Origin: Bacteroidota bacterium
Lineage (GTDB): Bacteria > Bacteroidota > Ignavibacteria > Kryptoniales > JAKASW01
DNA: 64,000 nucleotides
Assembly (NCBI GenBank): GCA_021789975.1
Contig: JAJYIT010000003.1
Location: forward strand, 1 to 64,000
Reading direction: 5' to 3'
Both the position numbers and the translations under genes were made by a program. Shown in pieces: positions 19,116 through 27,619 of the stretch; position 1 is the stretch's first letter; each line of letters begins with the position of its first letter. The notes beneath the pieces were generated by a model. The model made no database searches and had not been told where the DNA came from. It was given only the letters and a program-made list of their open reading frames with translations.

Positions 19116-20951
19116 ATGAGAAGGTTCGTGATTTTATTCGGGGCTTTGCTTGCAACTACAACCATCTTCCAGCGAATCGGGCATACCCAGGTATTCTTTA
19201 CAGCCACCATAGATAGCAGCGGAGGGCCGGTCCACACCATCTCAAATGGTACTGGTACAGCATGGGCGGTTCTCAACCCATCCACCGCTACTCTGAAGTA
19301 CCAGATTACGTATGCAAATCTTGATAGCACTTTTATTGCCGCTCATTTCCATTATGGATCGGCATCCGATGCGTCCGGGCCGGTTGTCATGCCGATAACT
19401 ACATGGGTGGGTAATACTGCAGCAGGAACCTGGTCCAACATCCCAGATAGTATCGTCGCGGCCATTATGAAAGGCGACATCTACATAAACATTCACTCAA
19501 AGAAATATCCGGCGGGGGAAATTCGTGGTCAGCTTGAGCCGGCTCCCGACTTCGGTGTTTCCATCAGCCTTGATGGAGCACAGGAAGGGCTGTCCGTCAA
19601 CGGAACTGGCACAGGCTGGGGGGTGTTCTTGCCCGACACAAACGCAATCATGTATCGAATTACTGTGGCCGGATTGTCTTCACCTCTAACCGCCGCACAT
19701 TTCCATCTCGCTCCTGCCGAAAGCAATGGACCCGTTGAACACAACCTCAACATGACCGACAGCACAGTGACCGGTGTCTGGTATTTCCCCGACACATCCT
19801 GGACGGCATTGGTTACCGATTCCATGTACGCAAATGTCCACACGACTAACCATCCTGCCGGTGAAATAAGAGGTCAACTGACGCTTGAGCCGTCAAACAA
19901 TATCTTTCTCAAAGGGACTCTCCAGGGCGAAAATCAGGTACCCCCAAGCATCTCCAACGGCATGGGGGCTGCGTGGGTTGTCGTGAATGTCACTCCGGGA
20001 GCAGGGGGCACATACCCGACTCCGGCCACCGCCAACCTCACCTATCGGCTCACTTATGCGGACCTTGACAGCAACTTCACTGCAGCACACTTTCATTATG
20101 GCGTCGATGGCACAAACGGTCCGGTAGTGTTTGGAATAACTACCTGGGTCGGCAACACAGCTCAAGGGACATGGACGTCTCTTCCCGACTCAGTTCTTGA
20201 TGCTCTTCTAGATGGCGGGATATATCTCAATGTTCACTCATTGAAATATCCAAAAGGAGAGATACGAGGTCAACTTGAGAGAACAGATGGCACTCCATTC
20301 GCGATCAGTTTGTCGAGCAATCAGAGTGTTCCTCCAGATTATACGTCGGGTACCGGAACCGGATGGGCAGTTTTAGACACAACCGGAACCACTGTGACTT
20401 ATGATATCACCGTCGCAAGTCTATCATCCATGCTTACTGCCGCACATTTCCACATCGGGACCGCCGGAGAGAACGGTATTATAGCGCAAGGCCTGACTTA
20501 TTCAGACAGCACCGCATCAGGAGAGTGGTCACCTGTTCCCGATTCTCTTCTGACTAATCTTCTCAACGGAGGAATTTACGCTAACTTCCATACTGTGGAT
20601 TATCCGAAGGGCGAAATTCGCGGCCAGCTTATGCTTGACAACGGATTCCTGACTGCGATCAAGACAGTGTCGAACGATGCTCCCCCATCCAGGTTCGAGC
20701 TCGCGCAGAACTATCCTAATCCGTTCAACCCATCAACGGTCATCAGCTTCTCACTTCCGTCAAAAGAAAATGTCCAACTTGAAGTCTACAACATTCTCGG
20801 ACAAAGAGTGGCTTCCCTTTTAAGCGCCAACTTGAACGCCGGAATTCATGTAGTAAGATTCGACGGGTCGAGATATGCCAGTGGAGTTTACTTTTACATG
20901 CTGAGGGCCGGAAACAACATGCAGGTCAAGAAGATGTTGCTGCTTAAATAA
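19116..20951 (+). CDS. Secreted four-CHRD-domain protein with T9SS sorting domain
   Basis: A 611-aa secreted protein with a signal peptide at about residues 1-24. Four CHRD (chordin-like) domains follow at about 25-141, 145-258, 263-388 and 392-512, each ending in a GEIRGQL motif. Domains 1 and 3 share ITTWVGNTAAGTW-like sequence, and 2 and 4 resemble each other, so a two-domain unit was duplicated. The last 80 residues are a type A T9SS signal (LAQNYPNPFNPSTVISFSLP, ILGQRVASLL, SGVYFYMLRAG, KKMLLLK). It probably ends up on the cell surface or outside. The substrate of bacterial CHRD domains is not known to me. AAAGGA lies upstream of the ATG. Confidence 0.92.
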   Translation: MRRFVILFGALLATTTIFQRIGHTQVFFTATIDSSGGPVHTISNGTGTAWAVLNPSTATLKYQITYANLDSTFIAAHFHYGSASDASGPVVMPITTWVGNTAAGTWSNIPDSIVAAIMKGDIYINIHSKKYPAGEIRGQLEPAPDFGVSISLDGAQEGLSVNGTGTGWGVFLPDTNAIMYRITVAGLSSPLTAAHFHLAPAESNGPVEHNLNMTDSTVTGVWYFPDTSWTALVTDSMYANVHTTNHPAGEIRGQLTLEPSNNIFLKGTLQGENQVPPSISNGMGAAWVVVNVTPGAGGTYPTPATANLTYRLTYADLDSNFTAAHFHYGVDGTNGPVVFGITTWVGNTAQGTWTSLPDSVLDALLDGGIYLNVHSLKYPKGEIRGQLERTDGTPFAISLSSNQSVPPDYTSGTGTGWAVLDTTGTTVTYDITVASLSSMLTAAHFHIGTAGENGIIAQGLTYSDSTASGEWSPVPDSLLTNLLNGGIYANFHTVDYPKGEIRGQLMLDNGFLTAIKTVSNDAPPSRFELAQNYPNPFNPSTVISFSLPSKENVQLEVYNILGQRVASLLSANLNAGIHVVRFDGSRYASGVYFYMLRAGNNMQVKKMLLLK

Positions 20952-20962
20952 GGACATTTGTC

Positions 20963-20999
20963 GCGACGGGTCACTTCTTGTAATAGCAACCCGAGTCGC
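20963..20999. terminator. Imperfect hairpin downstream of the CHRD gene
   Basis: GCGACGGGT pairs with ACCC(GA)GTCGC, with a two-base bulge and a 17-base loop, starting 12 bases after the CHRD stop. There is no clear U-run, so this is a weak intrinsic-terminator candidate. Confidence 0.35.
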
Positions 21000-21168
21000 A
21001 CATGGAATTACAATTTGATTTGCTGAGGTCTGCTCCAGCCGGGCAGACCTCTTTTGTTCCAGCTATATTCTTGCAAATCGGACTTGCATGAAGTAGTTTT
21101 CCACAGATGAATCCGGCGGAACACTTCCGCTTATTGGTCAGAGACCGCTGTAGACTATAATTATTCAT
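20971..21168 (-). CDS. Possible Cys-rich 65-aa protein (doubtful)
   Basis: An ORF with eight-odd cysteines, including CSAGFIC, CPAGAD and NCNSMCDSGCYYKK. This spacing looks non-random and could bind metal or form disulfides. An AAAGGG motif lies eight bases before its ATG. Against it, the start codon overlaps that of the plus-strand ligase gene (CATG at 21166-21169), and the putative ribosome site lies inside that gene. No homologous family is recognised. Confidence 0.25.
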   Translation of the reverse strand: MNNYSLQRSLTNKRKCSAGFICGKLLHASPICKNIAGTKEVCPAGADLSKSNCNSMCDSGCYYKK

Positions 21169-22573
21169 GAAGATAACCCTTTATCGACGATTCCCGGCTG
21201 GAGTGCAGAGGATCGTGCGTCGCATGTACTCCTTCCTTCCGATAGAAGCCCGGATGGGCAAAGCATACACCTCCATGAAGAAATTTCTCCGTTCCGCCGA
21301 GCGCTGGAGCGAAGATGAGATTGTCCACTGGCAAACCGGTCGACTGAAAGAAATTATCAGTCATGCTTACAATACGACTCCCGGTTACAACCAGCTTTTC
21401 CGCGAAGCTAATGTCTCACCCGACACGTTCCAAAAACTCGACGACATCCGCCTGTTCCCGTTTGTGTCGAAGGAGCTTCTCCGAGACAACCTGAAGGAAT
21501 TTACTTCCACCGCTGTGCCGGATTGGAAGCGCCTCTATCGTACCACCGGAGGTTCAACAGGGATCCCGTTCGGATTTTATCTTCAGCAAGATGACATCGA
21601 GCGGGAAATGGCATTCTTGAACTCAGCCTGGGAACGAGCAGGCTGGAAATTAGGGGACGTGTCTGCCGTGTTCCGCGGCGCTTTTGTCGGAAGCCCTGAA
21701 CATTTCTGGGAATACGACCCGTTCCTGAGAGACCTGAGATTTTCTACGTACTATCTTACGGAGGAAACGTATCCTCGTTATAAAAAGAAGATCTTAAGCG
21801 AGCGACCCGATCACCTGCAGGCTTATCCATCTGCGGCAACGCTACTCGCCGATTTGGTACTGCAAAACGGCGACACCGGCAAAATCCCATTCAAGCTGCT
21901 CCTGCTCGGCTCGGAAAATCTTTACGACTGGCAAAAGGAGAAAATCATTTCCGCATTCCCCAGTTCAAAGATTTTCTCATGGTACGGTCACGCTGAACAA
22001 GTTCTGTTCGCGCCGATGTGCGAGCACTCAGCGAGCTTGCATCTCGATCCATTCTACGGATTGCCTGAAGTGATCGATGACCATAACAACGAGATCGACG
22101 AAGGTGAATCGGGAGAGCTGGTGGGAACATCCCTCTGGAACAAAACCACACCACTCATCAGGTATCGCACCATGGACGTCGCACGTAAAGGTACCTTGGG
22201 TTGCCGGCAATGTGGCAGAAACTATCGGTTGTTGGATAAAATTGACGGACGCCTCCAGGAGTTGATAGTGACCAAATCAGGCAGATATATTTCCATGACG
22301 GCGATTAACATGCATTCGGATGTGTTCGACAATGTGAAGCAGTTTCAGTTCCACCAGAAGGAAAAAGGGAAGGTGACGTTCAAAATCGTGAAGAAGGCAG
22401 GATACAACGAGAAAAATACGGAGATGATAAATTCCGAATTGAAGAAGAAGCTCGGTAACGATGTCGAACTTGAGCTTGCATTTGTTGGGTCTATCGAGAA
22501 ACCACAGAGCGGCAAATTCCGATTTCTGATTCAGGAGATTCCCATGAAATACGGCAATCATGACAGACCTTAA
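21167..22573 (+). CDS. PaaK/CapK-like AMP-dependent ligase
   Basis: A 468-aa adenylate-forming enzyme of the phenylacetate-CoA ligase/coenzyme F390 synthetase group. It shows the P-loop-like YRTTGGSTGIPFGFYLQ, the SWYGHAEQVLFAPMCEHSA core motif, the ELVGTSLWNKTTPLIRYRTMD hinge region (seen as two short motifs) and a CRQCGRNYRLLDKIDGRLQE C-lobe segment. CxxC cysteines in that last segment are common in this subgroup. Relatives occur in capsule and polysaccharide gene clusters, where the acyl substrate is mostly unknown. It overlaps the next gene (DUF362) by 14 bases, implying joint function. Confidence 0.85.
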   Translation: MKITLYRRFPAGVQRIVRRMYSFLPIEARMGKAYTSMKKFLRSAERWSEDEIVHWQTGRLKEIISHAYNTTPGYNQLFREANVSPDTFQKLDDIRLFPFVSKELLRDNLKEFTSTAVPDWKRLYRTTGGSTGIPFGFYLQQDDIEREMAFLNSAWERAGWKLGDVSAVFRGAFVGSPEHFWEYDPFLRDLRFSTYYLTEETYPRYKKKILSERPDHLQAYPSAATLLADLVLQNGDTGKIPFKLLLLGSENLYDWQKEKIISAFPSSKIFSWYGHAEQVLFAPMCEHSASLHLDPFYGLPEVIDDHNNEIDEGESGELVGTSLWNKTTPLIRYRTMDVARKGTLGCRQCGRNYRLLDKIDGRLQELIVTKSGRYISMTAINMHSDVFDNVKQFQFHQKEKGKVTFKIVKKAGYNEKNTEMINSELKKKLGNDVELELAFVGSIEKPQSGKFRFLIQEIPMKYGNHDRP

Positions 22574-24089
22574 GGATTATTACAGAAATCTTTCGGTTGC
22601 CGTCTACCATGGCGAAGCCGATTACCCTTCCGGCCCTCCCTTCAACCCGTCTGAGAAATACCCCGAGTACAACCCGTCACTTCCCGTCTCAGACAAACGC
22701 AACCTTGCTTACGAGAGTGTCAGAGGGGCCTTCAAGCTCCTAGGACTCGATTCTTCGAGATACGGCTCGGCCAATTGGAACCCGCTCGGCGACGTGATCA
22801 CCCCGGGAAATACAGTAGTCATAAAACCGAACTTCGTGTTAAGCGATCACTACCACGGCGGAAACCTTTTCTCAATCATAACGCACCCCTCTGTCATAAG
22901 GGCAGTAGTCGATTACTCTTTCAAAGCGTTACGCGGCGAAGGCCGGATCATAATAGCCGACACGCCTCAGATGGACTGTGACTTCCAGGAGCTGTTGGCG
23001 CGGACGGATCTCCTCTCGATCCAGGAGCTTTACCGCAAGAGCTTTAACTTTGAGATTCCGGTCCGCGATCTGAGAAACTTTTGGTTCAAGTACAAGGACG
23101 AAAATTATGTGGCAAGCCAGGAGAACCGGCAGAAATTGCCCGGCGATCCGGAAGGAAGTTTGTCCATTAATCTCTCGGGGAAAAGCGCGTTTGACGAAAC
23201 ACATAACACAAACTTCTACGGCGCGGACTACAACAGGGACGAGACGATCTCGCATCACTCCGGAGGCAAACAGGAGTACATGCTCTCGAAAACGATCCTG
23301 AGCGCCGACGTGTTGATCTCGGTGCCCAAACTGAAAGTTCACAAGAAGGTCGGAGTCACACTGAACGCAAAGGGGCTTGTCGGTACTATCACTAACAAAA
23401 ACTATCTCGTCCATTATACACTCGGTACTCCCAGCAAAGGTGGCGATCAGCTTCCAGACGAGTTTCTAAAGGGAAAGACGAAGCTCATCGTGGGCGTCCA
23501 GAGATTCTTGTATGATGCGCTCCTCTCAAAGAAGAGCCGAATCACAACAAGACTGTTCCAGCTCGCCTACGTGCCGTACAGGAAATTTATCAAGCCGTTG
23601 ATGCGTGAAACCAGCGATAAGATCGTCCTCTTCGACGGTGGAAACTGGCACGGGAACGACAGCGCGTGGAGAATGGTATCAGATCTCATGGAGATTTCTA
23701 TTTATGCGGACAAGAACGGTGTCATGCAAGACACTCCGCAACGGAAAGTATTCTCGGTGATCGACGGGATAGTCGGCGGAGAGGGAAACGGACCGCTCTT
23801 TCCCGATGAGCGAAAAGTGGGTTTGATAATCTCAGGTTTCAATCATCTCGCGGTTGATATGGTGGGCGCGAGACTCATGGGATTCGATTGGAGGAAACTC
23901 CCATGGGTCCAAGATTTGCGGAAGAACAAGTACTATGACTTTTTCGTTGAGGACTCTTCGGCGATCAGGTTGGAGAGCAACGAGGATGGATTGAGTAACA
24001 TCTTCTCAACGGATGATATGTATTTTGCCTTCAAGCCGCACCCGGGATGGACCGGGCACCTTGAAGTCGAGAAAACGCAAAATGATTAG
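22560..24089 (+). CDS. DUF362 domain protein
   Basis: 509 aa with DUF362 features: VVIKPNFVLSDHYHGGNLFS, ITHPSVIRAVVDYSF, ADTPQMDCDF, LISVPKLKVHKKVGVTLNAKGLVG (two adjacent short motifs) and VIDGIVGGEGNGPLFPDE. DUF362 proteins are uncharacterised, and some carry ferredoxin domains; no ferredoxin Cys cluster is present here. It is translationally linked to the PaaK-like ligase. DUF362/CapK pairs are found in surface-polysaccharide clusters, so a shared role in modifying an envelope compound is a reasonable but untested inference. Confidence 0.85.
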   Translation: MTDLKDYYRNLSVAVYHGEADYPSGPPFNPSEKYPEYNPSLPVSDKRNLAYESVRGAFKLLGLDSSRYGSANWNPLGDVITPGNTVVIKPNFVLSDHYHGGNLFSIITHPSVIRAVVDYSFKALRGEGRIIIADTPQMDCDFQELLARTDLLSIQELYRKSFNFEIPVRDLRNFWFKYKDENYVASQENRQKLPGDPEGSLSINLSGKSAFDETHNTNFYGADYNRDETISHHSGGKQEYMLSKTILSADVLISVPKLKVHKKVGVTLNAKGLVGTITNKNYLVHYTLGTPSKGGDQLPDEFLKGKTKLIVGVQRFLYDALLSKKSRITTRLFQLAYVPYRKFIKPLMRETSDKIVLFDGGNWHGNDSAWRMVSDLMEISIYADKNGVMQDTPQRKVFSVIDGIVGGEGNGPLFPDERKVGLIISGFNHLAVDMVGARLMGFDWRKLPWVQDLRKNKYYDFFVEDSSAIRLESNEDGLSNIFSTDDMYFAFKPHPGWTGHLEVEKTQND

Positions 24090-24096
24090 TCCGCGA

Positions 24097-24122
24097 CAGG
24101 CGATGTGAATTCACTTCGCCTG
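24097..24122. terminator. Bidirectional hairpin between convergent genes
   Basis: CAGGCGA pairs with TCGCCTG around TGTGAATTCACT, whose GTGAATTCAC core is itself palindromic, so the whole stem can extend with one mismatch. It sits eight bases after the DUF362 stop and 25 bases from the end of the convergent minus-strand gene, so it can serve both. It is closely similar to the hairpin at 40862-40885. Confidence 0.6.
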
Positions 24123-24146
24123 CCGCTTCCCTCGATCTACCAATCT

Positions 24147-25532
24147 CTATTTGTAGAGAAATCCCCTCTGTATGTAGTACGTCACCCCAACCTGCACACT
24201 ATTGTTGTTTTGAGTACCATCATAACCTACATAATTGAGGTTCTTGTTATCTACATAATTCCACGAATAGGAACCTGACAATGAAATGTTGTCTTCCACG
24301 AAGTAATTCGCCGCAACATTCAGGTTGTCAGTCAGAGTCTTCCTTTGCGCCGATGCGTTAGCGAATAATACATCAAACCCCTCATTGGCTGAGACCACCA
24401 GCCTGTCGGTCAATTCGTACGCATAGCCGATGCTGGCGGTTACCTCGTACTGCTGCTTGACGGGAGAATCCTTGACCAGATTCGGCCCGCCCGACAACGA
24501 TGCGTTCAGATAATACTGTGAATTCAAATCAAGCTGGTGACTGAGGTTCACGTAAACATTCCCAAGCGCGAAAAACTGCTCGGCTATCCTGTTCGGAACA
24601 GGATTCTGGGAGTAGTAATTGTTTAAGTAATTCATCTGAACGTTCAATCCGCCCACCAGTCCTTCATTCCTCATGAAACGGAGTTCACCGGGGACTTCCC
24701 TGATATACGAATCCGCATATTGGTTAAGCCCTTTAAGAGACACGCCGTCTTTTGCAAGAGTAGTCTGGACATCGCCCCAGAAATATTTGTCAGGTCTTAC
24801 GTGAACGTCTGAATAATATCCCTGTCTGTAGAACTGTTGCGCGAGGTCCTCGATAGTGTTCTCGCTCAGATCATGGTTAAGCAAGTTCAGTTGTTTTAGT
24901 ATCTCCTGGAAACGAATCGCCGAGACCACCGATGTCACGTTTCTCATCTTTCCCCAGCCGAAGCCTAGTGAGATAACGTAGTTCTGGTGCTTTGTCGCGC
25001 TGTAAATCTTGTAACGTGTGGTGTCTGAAGCCCGGTTATCATTATAACTTTCGTTGATGTTCAACTGGATGTTCGATCCGACCGAGCAGAATTCCTCACC
25101 ACCTGCCGCATAGTTCCTATAGGTCTCGCCAGCACCCAGGTTGAATCCGTCGGAGTAGTTCTTATTGTAATTGTTTGGTGGGTCGCCGGGTCCTTCGCCC
25201 TGCCAATAGTAGTTTGCGTAATTCCCGGATAGATTCGCACTTACCGACAAGTACATGTTGTCCGATTCCTTCAGGAAGAAGTAACCAGGCTCAAGCCAAC
25301 TTGAAAAGGACCGGCTGTAGCTCAGCGAATTCGACGCACCGACATTGGAACTGGAATACTTGCCCGAGTAAAAACTAAGACTGGAACCAAGCGACAGTGC
25401 GTTCAGCGACGTCTCGGGTACTCGGAATTTTGTGAATAGTGCCGGATCAGCATTGTCCAGGCCGTAAGTTTGCGCCGACAGTGTTCCGGAAATGCAAAGA
25501 GCAAGCAACAGAAATGCGATTGAGAGTTTCAT
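24147..25532 (-). CDS. Predicted outer-membrane beta-barrel protein
   Basis: 461 aa with a signal peptide (about residues 1-20, LLLALCISGTLSAQ). Alternating hydrophobic/polar Tyr- and Asn-rich strands run through the whole length (for example LSVSANLSGNYANYY and QYYLNASLSGG), and the end is aromatic (YIQRGFLYK). No named family is recognised. The strand pattern and lack of membrane helices indicate a transmembrane barrel of perhaps 18 or more strands. Its neighbours (a DUF362 gene pointing toward it and archaemetzincin behind it) give no functional clue. Confidence 0.7.
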   Translation of the reverse strand: MKLSIAFLLLALCISGTLSAQTYGLDNADPALFTKFRVPETSLNALSLGSSLSFYSGKYSSSNVGASNSLSYSRSFSSWLEPGYFFLKESDNMYLSVSANLSGNYANYYWQGEGPGDPPNNYNKNYSDGFNLGAGETYRNYAAGGEEFCSVGSNIQLNINESYNDNRASDTTRYKIYSATKHQNYVISLGFGWGKMRNVTSVVSAIRFQEILKQLNLLNHDLSENTIEDLAQQFYRQGYYSDVHVRPDKYFWGDVQTTLAKDGVSLKGLNQYADSYIREVPGELRFMRNEGLVGGLNVQMNYLNNYYSQNPVPNRIAEQFFALGNVYVNLSHQLDLNSQYYLNASLSGGPNLVKDSPVKQQYEVTASIGYAYELTDRLVVSANEGFDVLFANASAQRKTLTDNLNVAANYFVEDNISLSGSYSWNYVDNKNLNYVGYDGTQNNNSVQVGVTYYIQRGFLYK

Positions 25533-25720
25533 CTCACAGCTCCCTTGTTTTGATGGCTATACTTCTTCGACCCATCACACGCGAAGCACGATTCAGCAGG
25601 ATGGATTCTTCTTTATCTGTTAGACGCGACTATTCGGAGAGAGTTCCATAATAGATCACCGGGTTGCCTCTCCAACCTTTGAAACCGATCCACGATACCA
25701 GCCTGCCGATGCACAATATG

Positions 25721-26254
25721 TTACCTTGATCCCCGGAATTTCGCTCTGCACTCGGAGCAGAGTTTGTCCGTCTTCAAGTCTATCTCTTCCACTACAGTTG
25801 ACGAATGCATGACACAGAGATAATTGTTGCAGTGGAGCAGGCCGAAAGTATGGCCTAGTTCATGTATGGCTTCCTTCAGTAGTCTCACCTCAAGAAGTCC
25901 TTCGTTCGGCTGAAGACCGTAAAATTCCTCGCGAAGCCTGTGGTATGATACAACCGCAGCTTTTCCTTCAAGCTGGGCTTCTCCGAAAACGTAAGTGAGC
26001 ACCGGTACAAAGAGATCGCCCGAGGTCACGCCCAGAACCCTTCCGTCGAAATCCTCATACATCTCGAGAAGCTCCGAGATAATCATAGTGGAAGAGAATT
26101 GGTTTCTTGAGACGTTGAAAGAGAAAGAGGCGTCGAGTGGGTGCTTCAGTCCGACGCTGACAGGAATCGAAAAGATCTCTTCAAGCGGAGCAACCAGATT
26201 ACCAAGCAAACGCCGATCTGCAGGAGTAATGGCCGCTATTAGGATTGAAAACAT
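25721..26254 (-). CDS. Archaemetzincin-type zinc metalloprotease
   Basis: 177 aa with the archaemetzincin signature. HELGHTFGLLH (His131, Glu132, His135, His141) is followed by C142-x4-C147, a Met-turn (Met149) and a second pair C166-x2-C169, which together form the extra structural zinc site of this family. No signal peptide is present, so it acts in the cytosol. Physiological substrates of archaemetzincins are unknown. It starts three bases after the stop of the sigma-54 regulator gene and so ends the kinase-regulator transcript; proteolytic feedback on that system is a speculative possibility. Confidence 0.9.
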   Translation of the reverse strand: MFSILIAAITPADRRLLGNLVAPLEEIFSIPVSVGLKHPLDASFSFNVSRNQFSSTMIISELLEMYEDFDGRVLGVTSGDLFVPVLTYVFGEAQLEGKAAVVSYHRLREEFYGLQPNEGLLEVRLLKEAIHELGHTFGLLHCNNYLCVMHSSTVVEEIDLKTDKLCSECRAKFRGSR

Positions 26255-26257
26255 CCG

Positions 26258-27619
26258 TCACGGCTTCTTGAGACCATATTTGGATATCTTGCTGTAGAGC
26301 GTCACTCGATCTATTCCGAGGGCCTCCGCGCTTCTCGTGATATTCCAGTTGAGCTTCTCAAGAACCCTTGCGATATGAACTCTTTCCATGCCTGCGATAG
26401 AATCATCTGGTTGGGAATTCCCAGGTTGCATCTGTGAAAACTGGAATGGCAAATCAGAGGAGCGGATTGCAGGCGGCTTTGCCAAAACCATCGCCCTCTC
26501 AATTACGTTTTCGAGCTCACGAACATTGCCCGGCCATCTGTTGGCTATCAGCATACCCATCGCGCCAGGGTCGACGTCCATGGCAGGCTTGTTCATTAGA
26601 GTTGCATACTTTCTTATGAAGTGATTGACCAGTGGAGGAATATCGTCCCGTCTTTCACGGAGTGGAGGGATGAATATAGTAAATACATTCAGTCGGTAAT
26701 ACAGGTCTTCGCGGAAGCTTCCGTCAGTAATCGCAGCCTCCAGGTCACGGTTAGTGGCGCAAACGACCCTAAAGTCGCTCGATATCACTTCATTCCCGCC
26801 GACCCTGGTGAATTGTTTGGTCTCTATAACACGCAGCAGTTGGATCTGCATCTTCTGGCTGATTGTGCCAATCTCATCAAGAAAGATTGTGCCGCCGTCG
26901 GCCATTTCGAATTTGCCTTTACGTCGGTATTGCGCGCCCGTGAACGCCCCCTTTTCATGGCCGAAGAGCTCGCTCTCCAGAAGTGTCTCAGGCACTGCTC
27001 CGCAGTTCACTGTTATTATGGGGAAATATCTGCGCGAGCTGTTCGCGTGGATAGTTCGCGCGACCATCTCTTTTCCTGTCCCGCTTTCACCCCGGATCAT
27101 AACGGTGGTATCGGTCTGGGCAACCGTTCTCGCGAGGTCGACCACTTTCTTCATCTGCAGGCTTTCGCCGACTATCTCCTCGACACCGGACAACTCAGAC
27201 ATTTGCTGACGAAGGCGCCAGTTCTCGTCACTCAGTTTCTTCGTCCTTAACGCATTCTCAACCAGGTGGGTTAGGTGTTCCGGATCTACCGGTTTGGTAA
27301 CATAGTCGAACGCACCTTCTTTAAGTGCCTGCACCGCACTGTCCACTGCGCCGAACGCAGTCACCATGATGATCGCCGCACTCCTGTCGATTTCCTTCAG
27401 CCTCTTCTGCAGTTCCAGCCCATCCATGCCCGGCATCTTGATGTCAAGGAGTATGATGTCCCATGGGCCCTCGTTCATAAGGCTCAACGCCCGGTTTGCA
27501 TTCTCGGCGGCCCCGACACGGTACCCGTCTTCCTTGAACCATTTGCTAAGGGAGTCTCGTACCGAGAGTTCGTCGTCGACAACGAGGATGCTCGGCTTGA
27601 TCTTCTGATTTATAGTCAT
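26258..27619 (-). CDS. Sigma-54-dependent response regulator (NtrC family)
   Basis: 453 aa with receiver, AAA+ and Fis-type domains in order. The receiver has VVDDE and the phospho-acceptor Asp59 in IILLDIKMPG. The AAA+ domain has Walker A GESGTGKE and the sigma-54 contact loop GAFTGAQYRRKG, then GGTIFLDEIG. The Fis-type helix-turn-helix ends NITRSAEALGIDRVTLYSKI. It activates sigma-54 promoters in response to the heme-containing kinase encoded just upstream; the two genes overlap by four bases (ATGA). I looked for -24/-12 elements with GG-N10-GC spacing upstream of the neighbouring operons and found none convincing. Confidence 0.96.
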   Translation of the reverse strand: MTINQKIKPSILVVDDELSVRDSLSKWFKEDGYRVGAAENANRALSLMNEGPWDIILLDIKMPGMDGLELQKRLKEIDRSAAIIMVTAFGAVDSAVQALKEGAFDYVTKPVDPEHLTHLVENALRTKKLSDENWRLRQQMSELSGVEEIVGESLQMKKVVDLARTVAQTDTTVMIRGESGTGKEMVARTIHANSSRRYFPIITVNCGAVPETLLESELFGHEKGAFTGAQYRRKGKFEMADGGTIFLDEIGTISQKMQIQLLRVIETKQFTRVGGNEVISSDFRVVCATNRDLEAAITDGSFREDLYYRLNVFTIFIPPLRERRDDIPPLVNHFIRKYATLMNKPAMDVDPGAMGMLIANRWPGNVRELENVIERAMVLAKPPAIRSSDLPFQFSQMQPGNSQPDDSIAGMERVHIARVLEKLNWNITRSAEALGIDRVTLYSKISKYGLKKP

